64,000 nucleotides of DNA from Oscillospiraceae bacterium (GTDB taxonomy: Bacteria; Bacillota; Clostridia; Monoglobales; Monoglobaceae): the NCBI GenBank assembly GCA_015068605.1, contig SVKF01000001.1, positions 1-64,000 of the forward strand. The letters are read 5' to 3'. Of the stretch, positions 38,929 to 48,210 are shown one piece after another (position 1 is the first letter of the stretch; the number at the start of each line of letters is the position of its first letter). A model generated the notes under the pieces. That model saw nothing but the letters and a program-made list of their open reading frames with translations, did no database searches and was not told the origin of the DNA. A program made the translations under genes and the position numbers.

Positions 38929-40554
38929 ATGAAAAAAATCATTTCACTTATTCTTGCTCTTATTACATTTATGACTCCTATTTCATTGTTTGCATCAGAG
39001 GATGATCTTCTTTATGATGAATGCTGTGTCAGCTTTGAGGATGTTGTATACTTAAATCAGATGTTTGAAATATCTTTATTTTCAAGCGATAATACTTTAG
39101 AGGCTCGATTCGAAAACGCAAGACAGTATATCTTGAAGGAACTGAAAAATTTTAACAACTATGTTGATATTTCCGAATACGATATTCCCGTTGACCTTAC
39201 CAAAGCTTTATTTACATCTGTTTTCTTATATAATCCTGAATTATTCTATATAAATAACAGTTGCAGATACTCTTATTCTTCCTCTACCAACACCATCGCA
39301 AAATTCCTCTTTGATTTTGCTTATACTCCATCGGAATATGCCGCTCGAAAAAAGCAATTTGATGCAGAGGTTAACAAAATAACCTCCTTAGTTTCTCCGA
39401 ATATGGGTGAAATCGAAAGAGCTTTGATTGTTCATGATTATCTTGATTTGCACTGTGAATATGACACTCAGCCTTTTACCGACGAAGAAGGAAACACCGT
39501 ATATCGGGATTCATCATATCGTGCTGACGGGATTATTGTTGACAAGGTAGGTGTTTGTCAATCCTATTCCATGGCTTATTACCACATAATGAAACAGCTT
39601 GGAGTTGATACAGATTTTGTGGAGAGCACAGCTATGAATCATATGTGGAACATATTTAAGATTGACGATAACTGGTATCATGTTGACTCAACCTGGGACG
39701 ACCCTGTGCCGGACGGTTACGCATACGTTGACCACAAGCATTTCCTTGCAAGTGACGAATTAATGGGCTCCGATGAAAACAAACATTACGATTGGGTTGC
39801 AAATCATACTTGTGACGATACATCTCTTGATGACCATTTTTGGCGTAACATCAAGGGTGCAATTGCCCTTGACGGTGAAGGCAAGGCATATTACCATACA
39901 GGGTTAAAATCCTCATCCGGTAACTTCCCGTATTATTATTTTGAAATTCTTTCTCATGATCTTGATACACACGACACACAAGTATTAAAGACCGAAACAA
40001 AAAAGTACTGGTATGCATGGGACTCGAATCAATTTTATGCCGATGTTTATTCTGATGTTTCATACTATAACGGAAAACTTTATTACAATACTCCAACTCA
40101 AATTATAGAAATGGATGTAGACGGAGGCAACGAAAACCCAATAGTGACTTACGAAAATGGTGACGGATATATTTTCGGTTCAATGATAAATGACTATCTC
40201 TTATTTTTCGGGGTTGCAAAAGCCCCAAAAGATGAATGCGATGAATATTTTACATCTCTTGAAAATCGTATAGGCTATACCGTTTCAGACACAAACACAT
40301 TGGATGTATCAATTCTGAGAAAATATCTTGATTATTCCAATATTCCGGGTAAAATAATAGCAACGCTTTACGATGAAAACGATACAGTTATGGAATCCAA
40401 AATTCTTACTCTTTCGGACTGCAATATTGAGGACTTAAATTCAACCGCTACGGTTAATTTTGAAAGCGATGAAGGCAAATACATTAAGCTGATGTGGTGG
40501 GATATGAACACGCTTTCACCAATTTCCATAAACAGAATTCACTATATAAATTAA
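38929..40554 (+). CDS. secreted transglutaminase-like protein
   Basis: A 541-residue exported protein: signal peptide at residues 1-23 (ending LFASED), then a helical region and a transglutaminase-like domain with a complete Cys-His-Asp set, Cys210 in DKVGVCQSYSMAYY, His238 in NHMWNIFKI and Asp253 in WYHVDSTWDDP. The C-terminal ~270 residues resemble a beta-rich wall or protein-binding region without a recognised motif. AGGAGGG precedes the ATG at 38929; the in-frame ORF extends further upstream inside znuB but has no start signal. Such proteins may be proteases or crosslinkers of the cell surface. Why it follows a zinc transporter is unclear. Confidence 0.85.
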   Translation: MKKIISLILALITFMTPISLFASEDDLLYDECCVSFEDVVYLNQMFEISLFSSDNTLEARFENARQYILKELKNFNNYVDISEYDIPVDLTKALFTSVFLYNPELFYINNSCRYSYSSSTNTIAKFLFDFAYTPSEYAARKKQFDAEVNKITSLVSPNMGEIERALIVHDYLDLHCEYDTQPFTDEEGNTVYRDSSYRADGIIVDKVGVCQSYSMAYYHIMKQLGVDTDFVESTAMNHMWNIFKIDDNWYHVDSTWDDPVPDGYAYVDHKHFLASDELMGSDENKHYDWVANHTCDDTSLDDHFWRNIKGAIALDGEGKAYYHTGLKSSSGNFPYYYFEILSHDLDTHDTQVLKTETKKYWYAWDSNQFYADVYSDVSYYNGKLYYNTPTQIIEMDVDGGNENPIVTYENGDGYIFGSMINDYLLFFGVAKAPKDECDEYFTSLENRIGYTVSDTNTLDVSILRKYLDYSNIPGKIIATLYDENDTVMESKILTLSDCNIEDLNSTATVNFESDEGKYIKLMWWDMNTLSPISINRIHYIN

Positions 40555-40562
40555 AATTTCAA

Positions 40563-40597
40563 ATACAGTGCTTCAAATGAGGCACTGTATTTTTTTC
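40563..40597 (+). terminator. terminator after the transglutaminase-like gene
   Basis: ATACAGTGC (40563-40571) pairs with GCACTGTAT (40582-40590), followed by seven T residues. It separates the zinc/transglutaminase unit from spoVAC. Confidence 0.9.
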
Positions 40598-40642
40598 ATA
40601 TTTTTGCATAAACTAAAGCAAATTTCTGAAGGAGGAATTTGT

Positions 40643-41089
40643 TTGAGCTACAGTAAAAAAGAATATTCAGATTATGTTGAAAGAAAATCACAAAAAAGCC
40701 CTATCGTCCGCGACACAATTTCCGCATTTATTGTGGGCGGATTACTTTGCTGCATAGGTCAATTTTTCTTGAATTTATACACTAAAAATTTAGGTTTAGA
40801 TGAAGAAATCTCCAAAAGTGCAGTTTCCGTTACAATGATTTTTTTAGGCTCTTTCTTCACGGGGCTTGACCTTTATAAAAAAATTGCCAAATATGCAGGA
40901 GCAGGAACAATCGTCCCCATAACCGGCTTTGCAAATTCTATCGTGTCTCCCGCAATGGAGTTTCGTCGTGAGGGAATGATTTTGGGTCTTGCCGCAAAGA
41001 TGTTCGTTATTGCAGGTCCTGTTCTTGTCTACGGCATCTCAACGTCCGTTTTTATCGGAATAATCTATTATATTATTAAACTCTTTTAG
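40643..41089 (+). CDS. spoVAC: stage V sporulation protein AC
   Basis: A 148-residue membrane protein of the spore inner membrane channel that moves calcium-DPA. It starts LSYSKKEYSDYVERKSQKSP read from TTG at 40643, with AAGGAGG 8 bases upstream; the ATG at 40568 lies inside the preceding terminator. About four hydrophobic segments (DTISAFIVGGLLCCIGQFF, and GAGTIVPITGFANSIVSPAM). SpoVAC is thought to be a mechanosensitive channel in Bacillus. Forms an operon with spoVAD and spoVAE; sigma-G control is expected. Confidence 0.93.
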   Translation: MSYSKKEYSDYVERKSQKSPIVRDTISAFIVGGLLCCIGQFFLNLYTKNLGLDEEISKSAVSVTMIFLGSFFTGLDLYKKIAKYAGAGTIVPITGFANSIVSPAMEFRREGMILGLAAKMFVIAGPVLVYGISTSVFIGIIYYIIKLF

Positions 41090-41097
41090 GAGGATGT

Positions 41098-42123
41098 ATG
41101 AATAAAAGAATAGGAAAACAAACCGTTAAACTTACGCAACCAATTTCAATAATTTCTTCTGCAAACATTGTCGGCAAAAAAGAAGGCGAAGGCCCTCTTT
41201 CTCAATATTTTGACACAATTATGTCTGATGCAACCTGGGGAGAGAGCTCATGGGAAAAAGCTGAAAGCAAGATGCAAAACGAAGCCTTATCTCACGCAAT
41301 ACAAAAAGCAAGCTTAACTCCCGATGACATAGATTATGTTCTCGCCGGAGATTTATTAAATCAGTGCATAAGCTCAAGCTTTGCTCTGCGTGACTTATCA
41401 ATCCCATTTTTCGGCATATACGGTGCTTGTTCCACCATGGCAGAAACAATTTCTCTTGGTTCTATGCTTCTTGACGGAGATTTTGCGAAAAATATTTGCG
41501 CTGTTACATCAAGCCATTTTTGCACCGCTGAAAGGCAATACAGACAACCCCTTGAATACGGTGGGCAAAGAACACCAACCGCACAATGGACCGTCACAGG
41601 CTCCGGCTCAGTCGTTCTTTCAAAAAACGGGAATGGGCCTTATGTGACACACATAACAACCGGCAAAATAATAGATATGGGAATAAAAGATGCGAACAAT
41701 ATGGGGGCTGCTATGGCTCCTGCCGCCGCCGACACTCTTAAGGCTCATTTTAGCGATACGGGTTTTGAGCCTAATGACTATGACTTAATTTTAACCGGCG
41801 ATTTGGGAACTTTGGGGAAAGAAATACTGATTGACCTTATGATGCACGAAAAAATTGATTTAAGGGATAATTATGATGATTGCGGCTGTCTTATTTTTGA
41901 CGCAGATACTCAGGATACTCACGCCGGAGGAAGCGGTTGCGGATGTGGCGCTGTGACTTTGACCGGCTATGTTTTAAGTCTTATGAAAGAGCAGAAATTA
42001 AACAATGTTCTTTTTATGGCAACGGGAGCACTTTTAAGTCCGACCTCAACCATGCAAGGAGAAAGCATCCCCTCTGTGGCACACGCCATCTCAATAAGCA
42101 ACAATTTACACTTCGGAGGTTGA
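41098..42123 (+). CDS. spoVAD: stage V sporulation protein AD
   Basis: A 341-residue thiolase-fold protein that binds dipicolinic acid on the inner membrane of the developing spore. Landmarks are GPLSQYFDTIMSDATWGESSWEKAE, FGIYGACSTMAETISLGSML, TSSHFCTAERQYRQPLEYGG and AGGSGCGCGAVTLTGYVL. It is preceded by AGGAGG and sits 8 bases after spoVAC. Confidence 0.96.
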   Translation: MNKRIGKQTVKLTQPISIISSANIVGKKEGEGPLSQYFDTIMSDATWGESSWEKAESKMQNEALSHAIQKASLTPDDIDYVLAGDLLNQCISSSFALRDLSIPFFGIYGACSTMAETISLGSMLLDGDFAKNICAVTSSHFCTAERQYRQPLEYGGQRTPTAQWTVTGSGSVVLSKNGNGPYVTHITTGKIIDMGIKDANNMGAAMAPAAADTLKAHFSDTGFEPNDYDLILTGDLGTLGKEILIDLMMHEKIDLRDNYDDCGCLIFDADTQDTHAGGSGCGCGAVTLTGYVLSLMKEQKLNNVLFMATGALLSPTSTMQGESIPSVAHAISISNNLHFGG

Positions 42124-42125
42124 AT

Positions 42126-42479
42126 ATGGATTATATAAATGCATTTTGGGTTGGCGGATTAATTTGTGCCATTGCCCAGATTATAATTGACAAAACAAAA
42201 ATTATGCCTGCACGTATTCTTGTTTTATATGTTATTCTCGGTGCAGTTTTGGGAGGATTAGGCATATACAAATATATAGAAAATATTGGCGGTGCCGGAG
42301 CAACCGTTCCCATAATCGGATTTGGCAACACCCTTGCAAAAGGCGTTATAAAGGCTGTTGACGAAAAAGGCTTTATCGGCATTTTTACGGGCGGAGTAAC
42401 CGCAACTTCAGCAGGAATTTGCGCCGCCGTTTTCTTTGGTATGATTATATCCCTTTTCTTTAAGCCAAAAAGCAAATGA
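42126..42479 (+). CDS. spoVAE: stage V sporulation protein AE
   Basis: A 117-residue membrane protein of the SpoVAEB type, beginning MDYINAFWVGGLICAIAQIIID, with GGAGATVPIIGFGNTLAKGV matching SpoVAC-like segments. The ATG is 2 bases after the spoVAD stop. The longer in-frame ORF runs back into spoVAD and is not the gene. Only AC, AD and AE are present here, the minimal clostridial set; spoVAA, AB and AF are absent. Confidence 0.93.
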   Translation: MDYINAFWVGGLICAIAQIIIDKTKIMPARILVLYVILGAVLGGLGIYKYIENIGGAGATVPIIGFGNTLAKGVIKAVDEKGFIGIFTGGVTATSAGICAAVFFGMIISLFFKPKSK

Positions 42480-42487
42480 TATAAATT

Positions 42488-42523
42488 GGGGTGTATCAAA
42501 ATGAAATCATTTCTCTACACCCC
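42488..42523. terminator. terminator between spoVAE and aroQ
   Basis: GGGGTGTA (42488-42495) pairs with TACACCCC (42516-42523); the inner ATCA/TGAA-like bases may extend it (AAATGA...TCATTT). It lies between the convergent spoVAE and aroQ. Confidence 0.7.
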
Positions 42524-42543
42524 TTTAATCATTTCAAATTATG

Positions 42544-42975
42544 CTACTTAATATAATCAATCAAATAATCTATCGCTTCCAGATAACCATCAAATCCGTG
42601 ACCGCTGATTTGATGAATACAGCTTGCCTTTGTAACAGAGATTTTTCTGAAATCCTCTCTCTTATTTATATCGCTTATATGCACTTCAACCGTCGGAATT
42701 GAGACTCCCGAAATTGCATCCGCTATTGCATAGCTATAGTGTGTATACGCACCGGGATTTATGACAATTCCGTCGTAATTTCCAAGGGCATAGTGAATAT
42801 AATCAATAATTTCACCCTCTGAATTACTTTGCAGGGAAGTAACCTCTATATTTTTTTCCTCCCCATAATTTTCAATAAGATTTTCAAGGTCGGAAAAAGT
42901 CTGTTTTCCATATATATCAGGCTCTCTTATCCCAAGCAAATTAAGATTTGGTCCGTTTATAACAAGTATTTTCAT
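42544..42975 (-). CDS. aroQ: type II 3-dehydroquinate dehydratase
   Basis: Third step of the shikimate pathway. The 143-residue protein begins MKILVINGPNLNLLGIREPDIYG and has LQSNSEGEIIDYIHYA, INPGAYTHYSYAIADAI and VEVHISDINKREDFRK, all type II landmarks, with the catalytic Tyr and His in place. Its start overlaps by 4 bases the stop of the half-length EPSP-synthase-like gene. Confidence 0.95.
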   Translation of the reverse strand: MKILVINGPNLNLLGIREPDIYGKQTFSDLENLIENYGEEKNIEVTSLQSNSEGEIIDYIHYALGNYDGIVINPGAYTHYSYAIADAISGVSIPTVEVHISDINKREDFRKISVTKASCIHQISGHGFDGYLEAIDYLIDYIK

Positions 42976-43595
42976 TTCACACTCTCCTTAATAAGTTTAT
43001 CATATATTCTCATAAATTCATTAAATACATCGCTTTCAAATTCTTCCGTCCCCATAATCCGAAGCTCACCTTCGCACCTTGAACCTGCAACAACGAGCGC
43101 CATTGCAAGATATGGGTTATTCCACACATAAGTGCCGTCACATCTTAAAATCTGATTTCCGTTTATCAATATTCCGTCAGAGGTAATTTCCGATTTCACC
43201 CCAAGATGAGACAATTCCGAAGCAATTCCGCTTAAATTTTTGCGTTCTGACATTGGAATTCCTTTTATCCTGCTTTCCCCGTTACAAAACGCACATAGTA
43301 TCGCAATGGCAGGAAGATTGCCCGAAATATCGTCATACTCTATAATTTTTCCTGTCATATTAGCGGATTTTCTTACCTTGAAGCCATCATCAAAATATTC
43401 AACCTCGCACCCGATTTTCTCGACTGTTTCAAAAAATTCTTTATATTTATTCCTATAATCAAAATCATCACAAACACATCTTATATCATTTCCAATCGCT
43501 CCACAAACAATAAAGAAAGCGCCAAGCTCCGCATTCTTTTCCGTAATTTCCACTGTCCCTTTTATCATTTGCGGTATAACCGTAAGAACTTTCAT
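42972..43595 (-). CDS. half-length, probably inactive EPSP-synthase-like protein
   Basis: A 207-residue protein matching only the C-terminal half of AroA: FFIVCGAI, LPAIAILCAFCNGESRIKGI, LSGIASELSHLGVKSEITSDGILING and NPYLAMALVVAGSRCEGELRI align with the usual order. The key residues differ: the normal KESDR is SERKN, and the DHRxAMA segment reads NNPYLAMA. The N-terminal substrate-binding half (SKS motif) is absent. It is therefore not expected to catalyse EPSP synthesis. The start may be ATG 43595 (AGGTG 6 bases upstream) or GTG 43604. It overlaps aroQ and touches the zinc ribbon gene, so it is translated with them. Confidence 0.7.
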   Translation of the reverse strand: MKVLTVIPQMIKGTVEITEKNAELGAFFIVCGAIGNDIRCVCDDFDYRNKYKEFFETVEKIGCEVEYFDDGFKVRKSANMTGKIIEYDDISGNLPAIAILCAFCNGESRIKGIPMSERKNLSGIASELSHLGVKSEITSDGILINGNQILRCDGTYVWNNPYLAMALVVAGSRCEGELRIMGTEEFESDVFNEFMRIYDKLIKESVK

Positions 43596-43604
43596 ATCCG
43601 ACAC

Positions 43605-43997
43605 CTACTCCCCAACAAGCAATTCCTTTGCGGAATTTCCCCGTTTATTTTTAAACTTAACATCATATTCCGTTCCACATTTACAAATAACATCAAATGT
43701 AAAATTGTAAACATTATCTTCCTCTACATAAAACAGCGGTGTTTCACAGGCTTGGCACATATACCTGTTATCTTTATTATAAAGCGGTCTTTTGGGATAC
43801 TGAAGCCACGGTCTGTCACCTCTGAACAATTCAACTTCTCCTATATTTCCGCATTTACACACATAAATAATCTTTATATAGCGATAATTATACATCTCTA
43901 TTTTCCCGATAAGCAAGTCACATTCACCACAATAAACTTTTCCGCCACCGGGATGGGAAAGTCTTGATTCAGATAAATTTCTTCTTGCGCCACGCAT
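43605..43997 (-). CDS. double zinc-ribbon protein of unknown function
   Basis: A 130-residue protein with four CxxC-type pairs: CGEC (residues ~23-26), CKCG (~48), CQAC (~82) and CKCG (~107). This predicts two zinc ribbons. The stretch between, RGDRPWLQYPKRPLYNKDNRYMC, is conserved-looking but unassigned. ATG at 43997 follows AAAGGTG; an in-frame GTG three codons earlier is inside that site. First gene of a three-gene unit with the EPSP-synthase-like protein and aroQ. Confidence 0.7.
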   Translation of the reverse strand: MRGARRNLSESRLSHPGGGKVYCGECDLLIGKIEMYNYRYIKIIYVCKCGNIGEVELFRGDRPWLQYPKRPLYNKDNRYMCQACETPLFYVEEDNVYNFTFDVICKCGTEYDVKFKNKRGNSAKELLVGE

Positions 43998-44025
43998 ATA
44001 TGTCACCTTTCCACTTGCTAAAATC

Positions 44026-44054
44026 TTGTTTATATGTTATACTTCTTATATAAT
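44026..44054 (+). promoter_or_regulatory. candidate promoter for trmFO
   Basis: TTGTTT (44026-44031), 17-base spacer, TATAAT (44049-44054), about 50 bases before the trmFO start. The -35 box is weak. Confidence 0.5.
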
Positions 44055-44106
44055 AACATAAAATTTGTTAAATGTCCAATAATTTATTACAAATAAGGAG
44101 CCTAAA

Positions 44107-45405
44107 ATGAAAATTAAAATAATCGGAGCAGGTCTTGCAGGCTGTGAAGCCGCATGGCAAATTGCAAAAAAGGGTATCGAGGTTGAACTTTGGGAGATGA
44201 AGCCAAAAAAATTCAGCCCTGCACATAAAAGCGAAAATTTTGCGGAGCTCGTCTGCAGTAATTCTCTTCGTGCGGATGGAATTTTTAATGCGGTTGGTCT
44301 TTTGAAAGAAGAAATGCGAAAAATCGGTTCATTAATTATGGAATGTGCTGACGCAACAAAAGTTCCTGCCGGTGGAGCGTTGGCGGTAGACAGAGACGGT
44401 TTTTCCGCTATGGTAACCGAAAAAATCAAAAACCACCCTCTAATCACAGTAAAACACGGAGAAGTCAGCGAAATAAACGAAGATGAATATACAATTATTG
44501 CCGCAGGACCTCTTGTCTCGGATGCTTTGACAACTGAAATAAAGAGGCTCACAGGCAGCGAATATCTTCATTTTTTCGATGCCGCCGCTCCAATTGTGAC
44601 CTATGAAAGCATTGATATGACAAAGGCATTTCGTGCCGCAAGATACGGAAAAGGTGGAGACGACTATATAAACTGTCCTATGGATAAGGAACAATATCTC
44701 AATTTTTACCGTGAGCTTGCATCTGCCGAGGTTGCACAGCTTCACGAAGGAATTGACAATCCAAATGTTTTTGAAGGTTGTATGCCAATCGAGGTTATGG
44801 CAAAGCGAGGAGAGGACACAATGCGTTTTGGTCCTCTCAAACCTGTCGGGCTTACCAATCCTCACGACAATTCAAGACCTTATGCAGTTGTTCAGCTTCG
44901 TCAGGATAATTCCGACGGGACGCTCTATAATATTGTCGGTTTTCAGACTCACCTTAAATTTGGGGAACAAAAACGGGTTTTTAGTATGATTGGTGGACTT
45001 GAAAATGCGGAATTTGTCCGATATGGAGTTATGCACAGAAACACCTATATCAATTCTCCCACATTGCTTGATAACACTTACGCAATGAAGAGATTTCCGA
45101 AAATCTTTTTCGCCGGACAAATCACCGGTGTTGAGGGATATATAGAGTCTGCCGCCTCCGGAATGATTGCAGGGATAAATGCCGCAAAAAAAGTTCTCGC
45201 TGAGGACAGTCTCGTTTTATCTAACAAAACGGCACTGGGTGCACTTTCAAATTATATTTCCAACCCTTCCATAACTGATTTCCAGCCTATGAATGTTAAC
45301 TTCGGAATATTTGAGGATTTGGGAATGAAAATTAAAGACAAAAAAGAAAAAGGAGCAAAATATGCCGAAAGAAGCTTTGCCGAACTGGAAAAAGCTGATA
45401 TTTAA
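44107..45405 (+). CDS. trmFO: folate-dependent tRNA uracil-54 methyltransferase
   Basis: Methylates U54 of tRNA using 5,10-methylenetetrahydrofolate and FADH2; the Gram-positive replacement for TrmA. The 432-residue protein starts [20 protein letters not shown] (FAD loop), and has [54 protein letters not shown] and INF-type ending. An AAGGAG site precedes the ATG. Confidence 0.96.
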   Translation: MKIKIIGAGLAGCEAAWQIAKKGIEVELWEMKPKKFSPAHKSENFAELVCSNSLRADGIFNAVGLLKEEMRKIGSLIMECADATKVPAGGALAVDRDGFSAMVTEKIKNHPLITVKHGEVSEINEDEYTIIAAGPLVSDALTTEIKRLTGSEYLHFFDAAAPIVTYESIDMTKAFRAARYGKGGDDYINCPMDKEQYLNFYRELASAEVAQLHEGIDNPNVFEGCMPIEVMAKRGEDTMRFGPLKPVGLTNPHDNSRPYAVVQLRQDNSDGTLYNIVGFQTHLKFGEQKRVFSMIGGLENAEFVRYGVMHRNTYINSPTLLDNTYAMKRFPKIFFAGQITGVEGYIESAASGMIAGINAAKKVLAEDSLVLSNKTALGALSNYISNPSITDFQPMNVNFGIFEDLGMKIKDKKEKGAKYAERSFAELEKADI

Positions 45406-45445
45406 CAATTCCGGCAGAAATTTCATCAACGGAATATTACTTATA

Positions 45446-45488
45446 GAATAAAATAATGCGGTGGATTTTCCATCGCATTATTTTATTC
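45446..45488. terminator. bidirectional terminator between trmFO and the ClC gene
   Basis: GAATAAAATAATGCGGTGG (45446-45464) pairs with the complementary stretch 45470-45488 with a single G-T wobble: a 19-bp stem with a 5-base loop and A/T-rich arms on both sides. It overlaps the last codons of the ClC gene. Confidence 0.9.
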
Positions 45489-46706
45489 TTCATAAAGTTT
45501 TGAAAAAGCAAATTTCTGGCTGTTATATAAACTAAATCTGCCCGACATCATATAGCTTATACCACAGACTATCGCATAAGCAAGAATCCCGTCTGTGCCG
45601 AATATCTCAACCGCAAGCAGAACAGATGCCGCAGGACAATTAACAACACCGCAGAATAATGCAACAAACCCAAGAGCCGCAGAGAAGCCTGCCTCCAGCC
45701 CCAAAAGCGGACCAATAACACATCCAAATGTTGCTCCGATAAAGAAAGTCGGAACAATTTCGCCGCCTTTAAAGCCTGCCGCAATGGTTATAACCGTGAA
45801 AAGCATTTTCAGTATAAACGCCTCATATTGAGCTTCACCGCTCATGGCTTTTGAAATAATATCCATTCCTGCTCCGTTATAGTCATAAGACCTTACCAAA
45901 ACGGTCAAACCAACGAGCAATGCCCCTCCGATTAAACCTCTTAAATATCTGTTCGGCAAAAGCTTTTTGCTTATTTTTTCCGTCTGCTTTATGGAAGCGC
46001 AAAATATGATGCTGATTAATGCACACAAAACCGCAAGAACAATCACTTTCCCAAAAATCGTTCCGGTGAGCTCGCCCACGGAAACATTTTCAAACCTCAC
46101 AGGGGCAATGCCATAAAATTTTGAAACCAAAAATGCGGAAACCGACGATATAAGACACGGCACAAGACCTGCATAGTGGAAAACACCCACATTTGAAACT
46201 TCAAGTGCAAAAAATGCCGCCGCAACGGGTGTTCCGAACAATGCCGAAAAAACCGCACTCATTCCGCTCATAACAATAAGATGCAAATCATGTCTGTCAA
46301 GACGAAATATTTTCCCTGCGTTATACCCGATACTTCCTCCAAGCTGGAGGGCTGCTCCCTCTCTGCCTGCAGAGCCGCCAAGAAGGTGTGTTATTATCGT
46401 GCTGACAAAAATCAGCGGAGCCATAACAAGGGGAACTTTCTCCTCTGTCACCACCGAATCAATCACTCGGTTCGTATCCAATTTACCTTTCGATTTGAAT
46501 ATGTCATATAGTGCCGTTATAACAACCGCCCCAAGCGGCAACAAAAACACCAACCACAAATTTTCTCCGCGGATTTCCGTTACATAATCAACGCAAAGAT
46601 GAAAAACACTGCCAACAAAACCGCCGAGCACACCAACAACAGATGCAATAACAATCCATTTACCAAGTATCTTTATATGCTCTGCAACAGATTTCAGATA
46701 CATCAT
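45483..46706 (-). CDS. ClC-family chloride channel or exchanger
   Basis: A 407-residue membrane protein with about ten hydrophobic segments. The ClC selectivity motifs are seen as GSAGREGAALQLGGSIG (gating Glu retained, the usual Pro replaced by Ala) and GGEIVPTFFIGATFG near the C-terminal half. The retained gating Glu suits a proton-coupled exchanger. It lies 32 bases after the antiporter gene in the same direction, which suggests joint ion or pH homeostasis. Confidence 0.9.
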   Translation of the reverse strand: MMYLKSVAEHIKILGKWIVIASVVGVLGGFVGSVFHLCVDYVTEIRGENLWLVFLLPLGAVVITALYDIFKSKGKLDTNRVIDSVVTEEKVPLVMAPLIFVSTIITHLLGGSAGREGAALQLGGSIGYNAGKIFRLDRHDLHLIVMSGMSAVFSALFGTPVAAAFFALEVSNVGVFHYAGLVPCLISSVSAFLVSKFYGIAPVRFENVSVGELTGTIFGKVIVLAVLCALISIIFCASIKQTEKISKKLLPNRYLRGLIGGALLVGLTVLVRSYDYNGAGMDIISKAMSGEAQYEAFILKMLFTVITIAAGFKGGEIVPTFFIGATFGCVIGPLLGLEAGFSAALGFVALFCGVVNCPAASVLLAVEIFGTDGILAYAIVCGISYMMSGRFSLYNSQKFAFSKLYEE

Positions 46707-46738
46707 TGTTATGCCCTCCCGTTAAATTTTCCGCTTAA

Positions 46739-48031
46739 TTATTTTCCCTTACTCATCTCAAGTTTATTCTGTCGACGCATTTTAACCTCTTCAGGCATAG
46801 GATGAATATCTCCTGATGCTTTAAGCGCCTCTCTCGTTACAAGAGGACCGAAAAGCTCATATATAAGAACCGCAAAGAGGGTTATATTCCTGATAAGCGC
46901 CCCTTGTCCGGGAAGCTGATCCGCTGCAATAGTACACATTCCGAGAGCAACTCCTGCCTGGGGAAGAAGCGTAAGTCCCAGATATTTGCAAATATTCGGC
47001 TCACATTTAGAAATTTTTGCACTGGCAAATGTTCCAAAATACTTACCGATTGAACGGAATACAATATAAACCACACCAATAACAACAATCGCCCAATCCG
47101 CAAAGACACTAAGCTCAAGCTCAGCACCGCTAATTACAAAGAACAGCGCAAAAAGAGGTGATGTCCACTTATCGGTTTTCTCCATTATATCGTGAGAAAG
47201 AGGACAAATATTGCAGAAAACCGTTCCCATCATCATGCATACAAGCAAAGATGAAAATGCAATATGTACTTTCCCGATATGGAACTCAAGCATTGAAAGA
47301 GCAACCGTTATAAACACAAATGCGATTGACATATTGAGTCGATTTGTATTTGAATTAAACATCTTTTCAAGCTTTGTGAGTATCCATCCCATAACCGCTC
47401 CAAGAATAAGAGACAAACTGATTTCAATAAGGGGGTTAACAATAATAGAAACTAAATCTACAGCTCCGACAACAAGACTTTTTGCAATTCCGAAGCATAC
47501 CGCAAAAACAATTAGACCAACAGCGTCATCAAGCGCAACTATCGGCAAAAGAAGATTGGTAAGCTTTCCTTTAGCCTTATACTGACGAACAACCATAAGT
47601 GTTGCGGCAGGTGCCGTTGCTGTTGCAATAGCGCCAAGAGTCAAAATCTGCGGAACAGTTATTTTTCCCGGCATAGCAAGATACACTCCGTAAAGCGCAA
47701 GGTCAACCATAACCGTTGCAGTTATTGCTTGCAAAATTCCTATGATGGTTGCTTGTTTTCCTGTTTTCTTCAGCTCTTCTTTTCTAAATTCATTACCTAT
47801 AGAAAATGCAATAAATCCAAGAGCAACCTTTGATATGAGTGTTAATTTTTCAACATCCTCATGGTTTCTGAACCCCAATCCGTCGATTCCAAGCGCACCT
47901 ATACAGTAAGGTCCTATAAGAACCCCTGCAATTAAATACGCCGTAACCGACGGAAGCTTGAAAGGCTTAAATGCTCTTGTCATCATTAAACCTGCAAGTA
48001 ATGCAATTGAAACTGATAATAATGTTCCCAT
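46739..48031 (-). CDS. cation:proton antiporter (CPA2 family)
   Basis: A 430-residue protein with about twelve membrane segments, typical of Na+/H+ or K+/H+ exchangers: ALLAGLMMTRAFKPFKLPSVTAYLIAGVLIGP at the N-terminus (GVLIGP), ATAPAATLMVVRQY and LPIVALDDAVGLIVFAVCFG with the ion-binding Asp pair. No TrkA-N or TrkA-C domain is fused, so KefB-type regulation is absent. It precedes the ClC gene and is followed upstream by the hairpin-rich gap at 48032-48523. Confidence 0.9.
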   Translation of the reverse strand: MGTLLSVSIALLAGLMMTRAFKPFKLPSVTAYLIAGVLIGPYCIGALGIDGLGFRNHEDVEKLTLISKVALGFIAFSIGNEFRKEELKKTGKQATIIGILQAITATVMVDLALYGVYLAMPGKITVPQILTLGAIATATAPAATLMVVRQYKAKGKLTNLLLPIVALDDAVGLIVFAVCFGIAKSLVVGAVDLVSIIVNPLIEISLSLILGAVMGWILTKLEKMFNSNTNRLNMSIAFVFITVALSMLEFHIGKVHIAFSSLLVCMMMGTVFCNICPLSHDIMEKTDKWTSPLFALFFVISGAELELSVFADWAIVVIGVVYIVFRSIGKYFGTFASAKISKCEPNICKYLGLTLLPQAGVALGMCTIAADQLPGQGALIRNITLFAVLIYELFGPLVTREALKASGDIHPMPEEVKMRRQNKLEMSKGK

Positions 48032-48060
48032 AATTTTCCCTCCAAGAAAATTTCATATAA

Positions 48061-48210
48061 CAAAGCGGCTACACCGCTCGCCGCAGGTGGCGGTCGAAGC
48101 ATTTACGCTTTGTTTGCCCCTATTCATTTCGCCAAAGGCATAAATTTTGCATGGGCAATTAAATCTTGTTTTTATATGATAGGAAATATGCAATTTCCCA
48201 TCATATAAAA
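48061..48210. repeat. two stacked imperfect hairpins upstream of the antiporter
   Basis: CAAAGCG (48061-48067) pairs with CGCTTTG (48106-48112) around a C/G-rich loop containing CGCCGCAGGTGGCGG. Further on, TTTTATATGAT (48170-48180) pairs with ATCATATAAAA (48200-48210), extended inwards by GGAAAT/AATTTCC. Together with the element at 48211-48414 they fill a 490-base gap with no gene. Confidence 0.65.
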
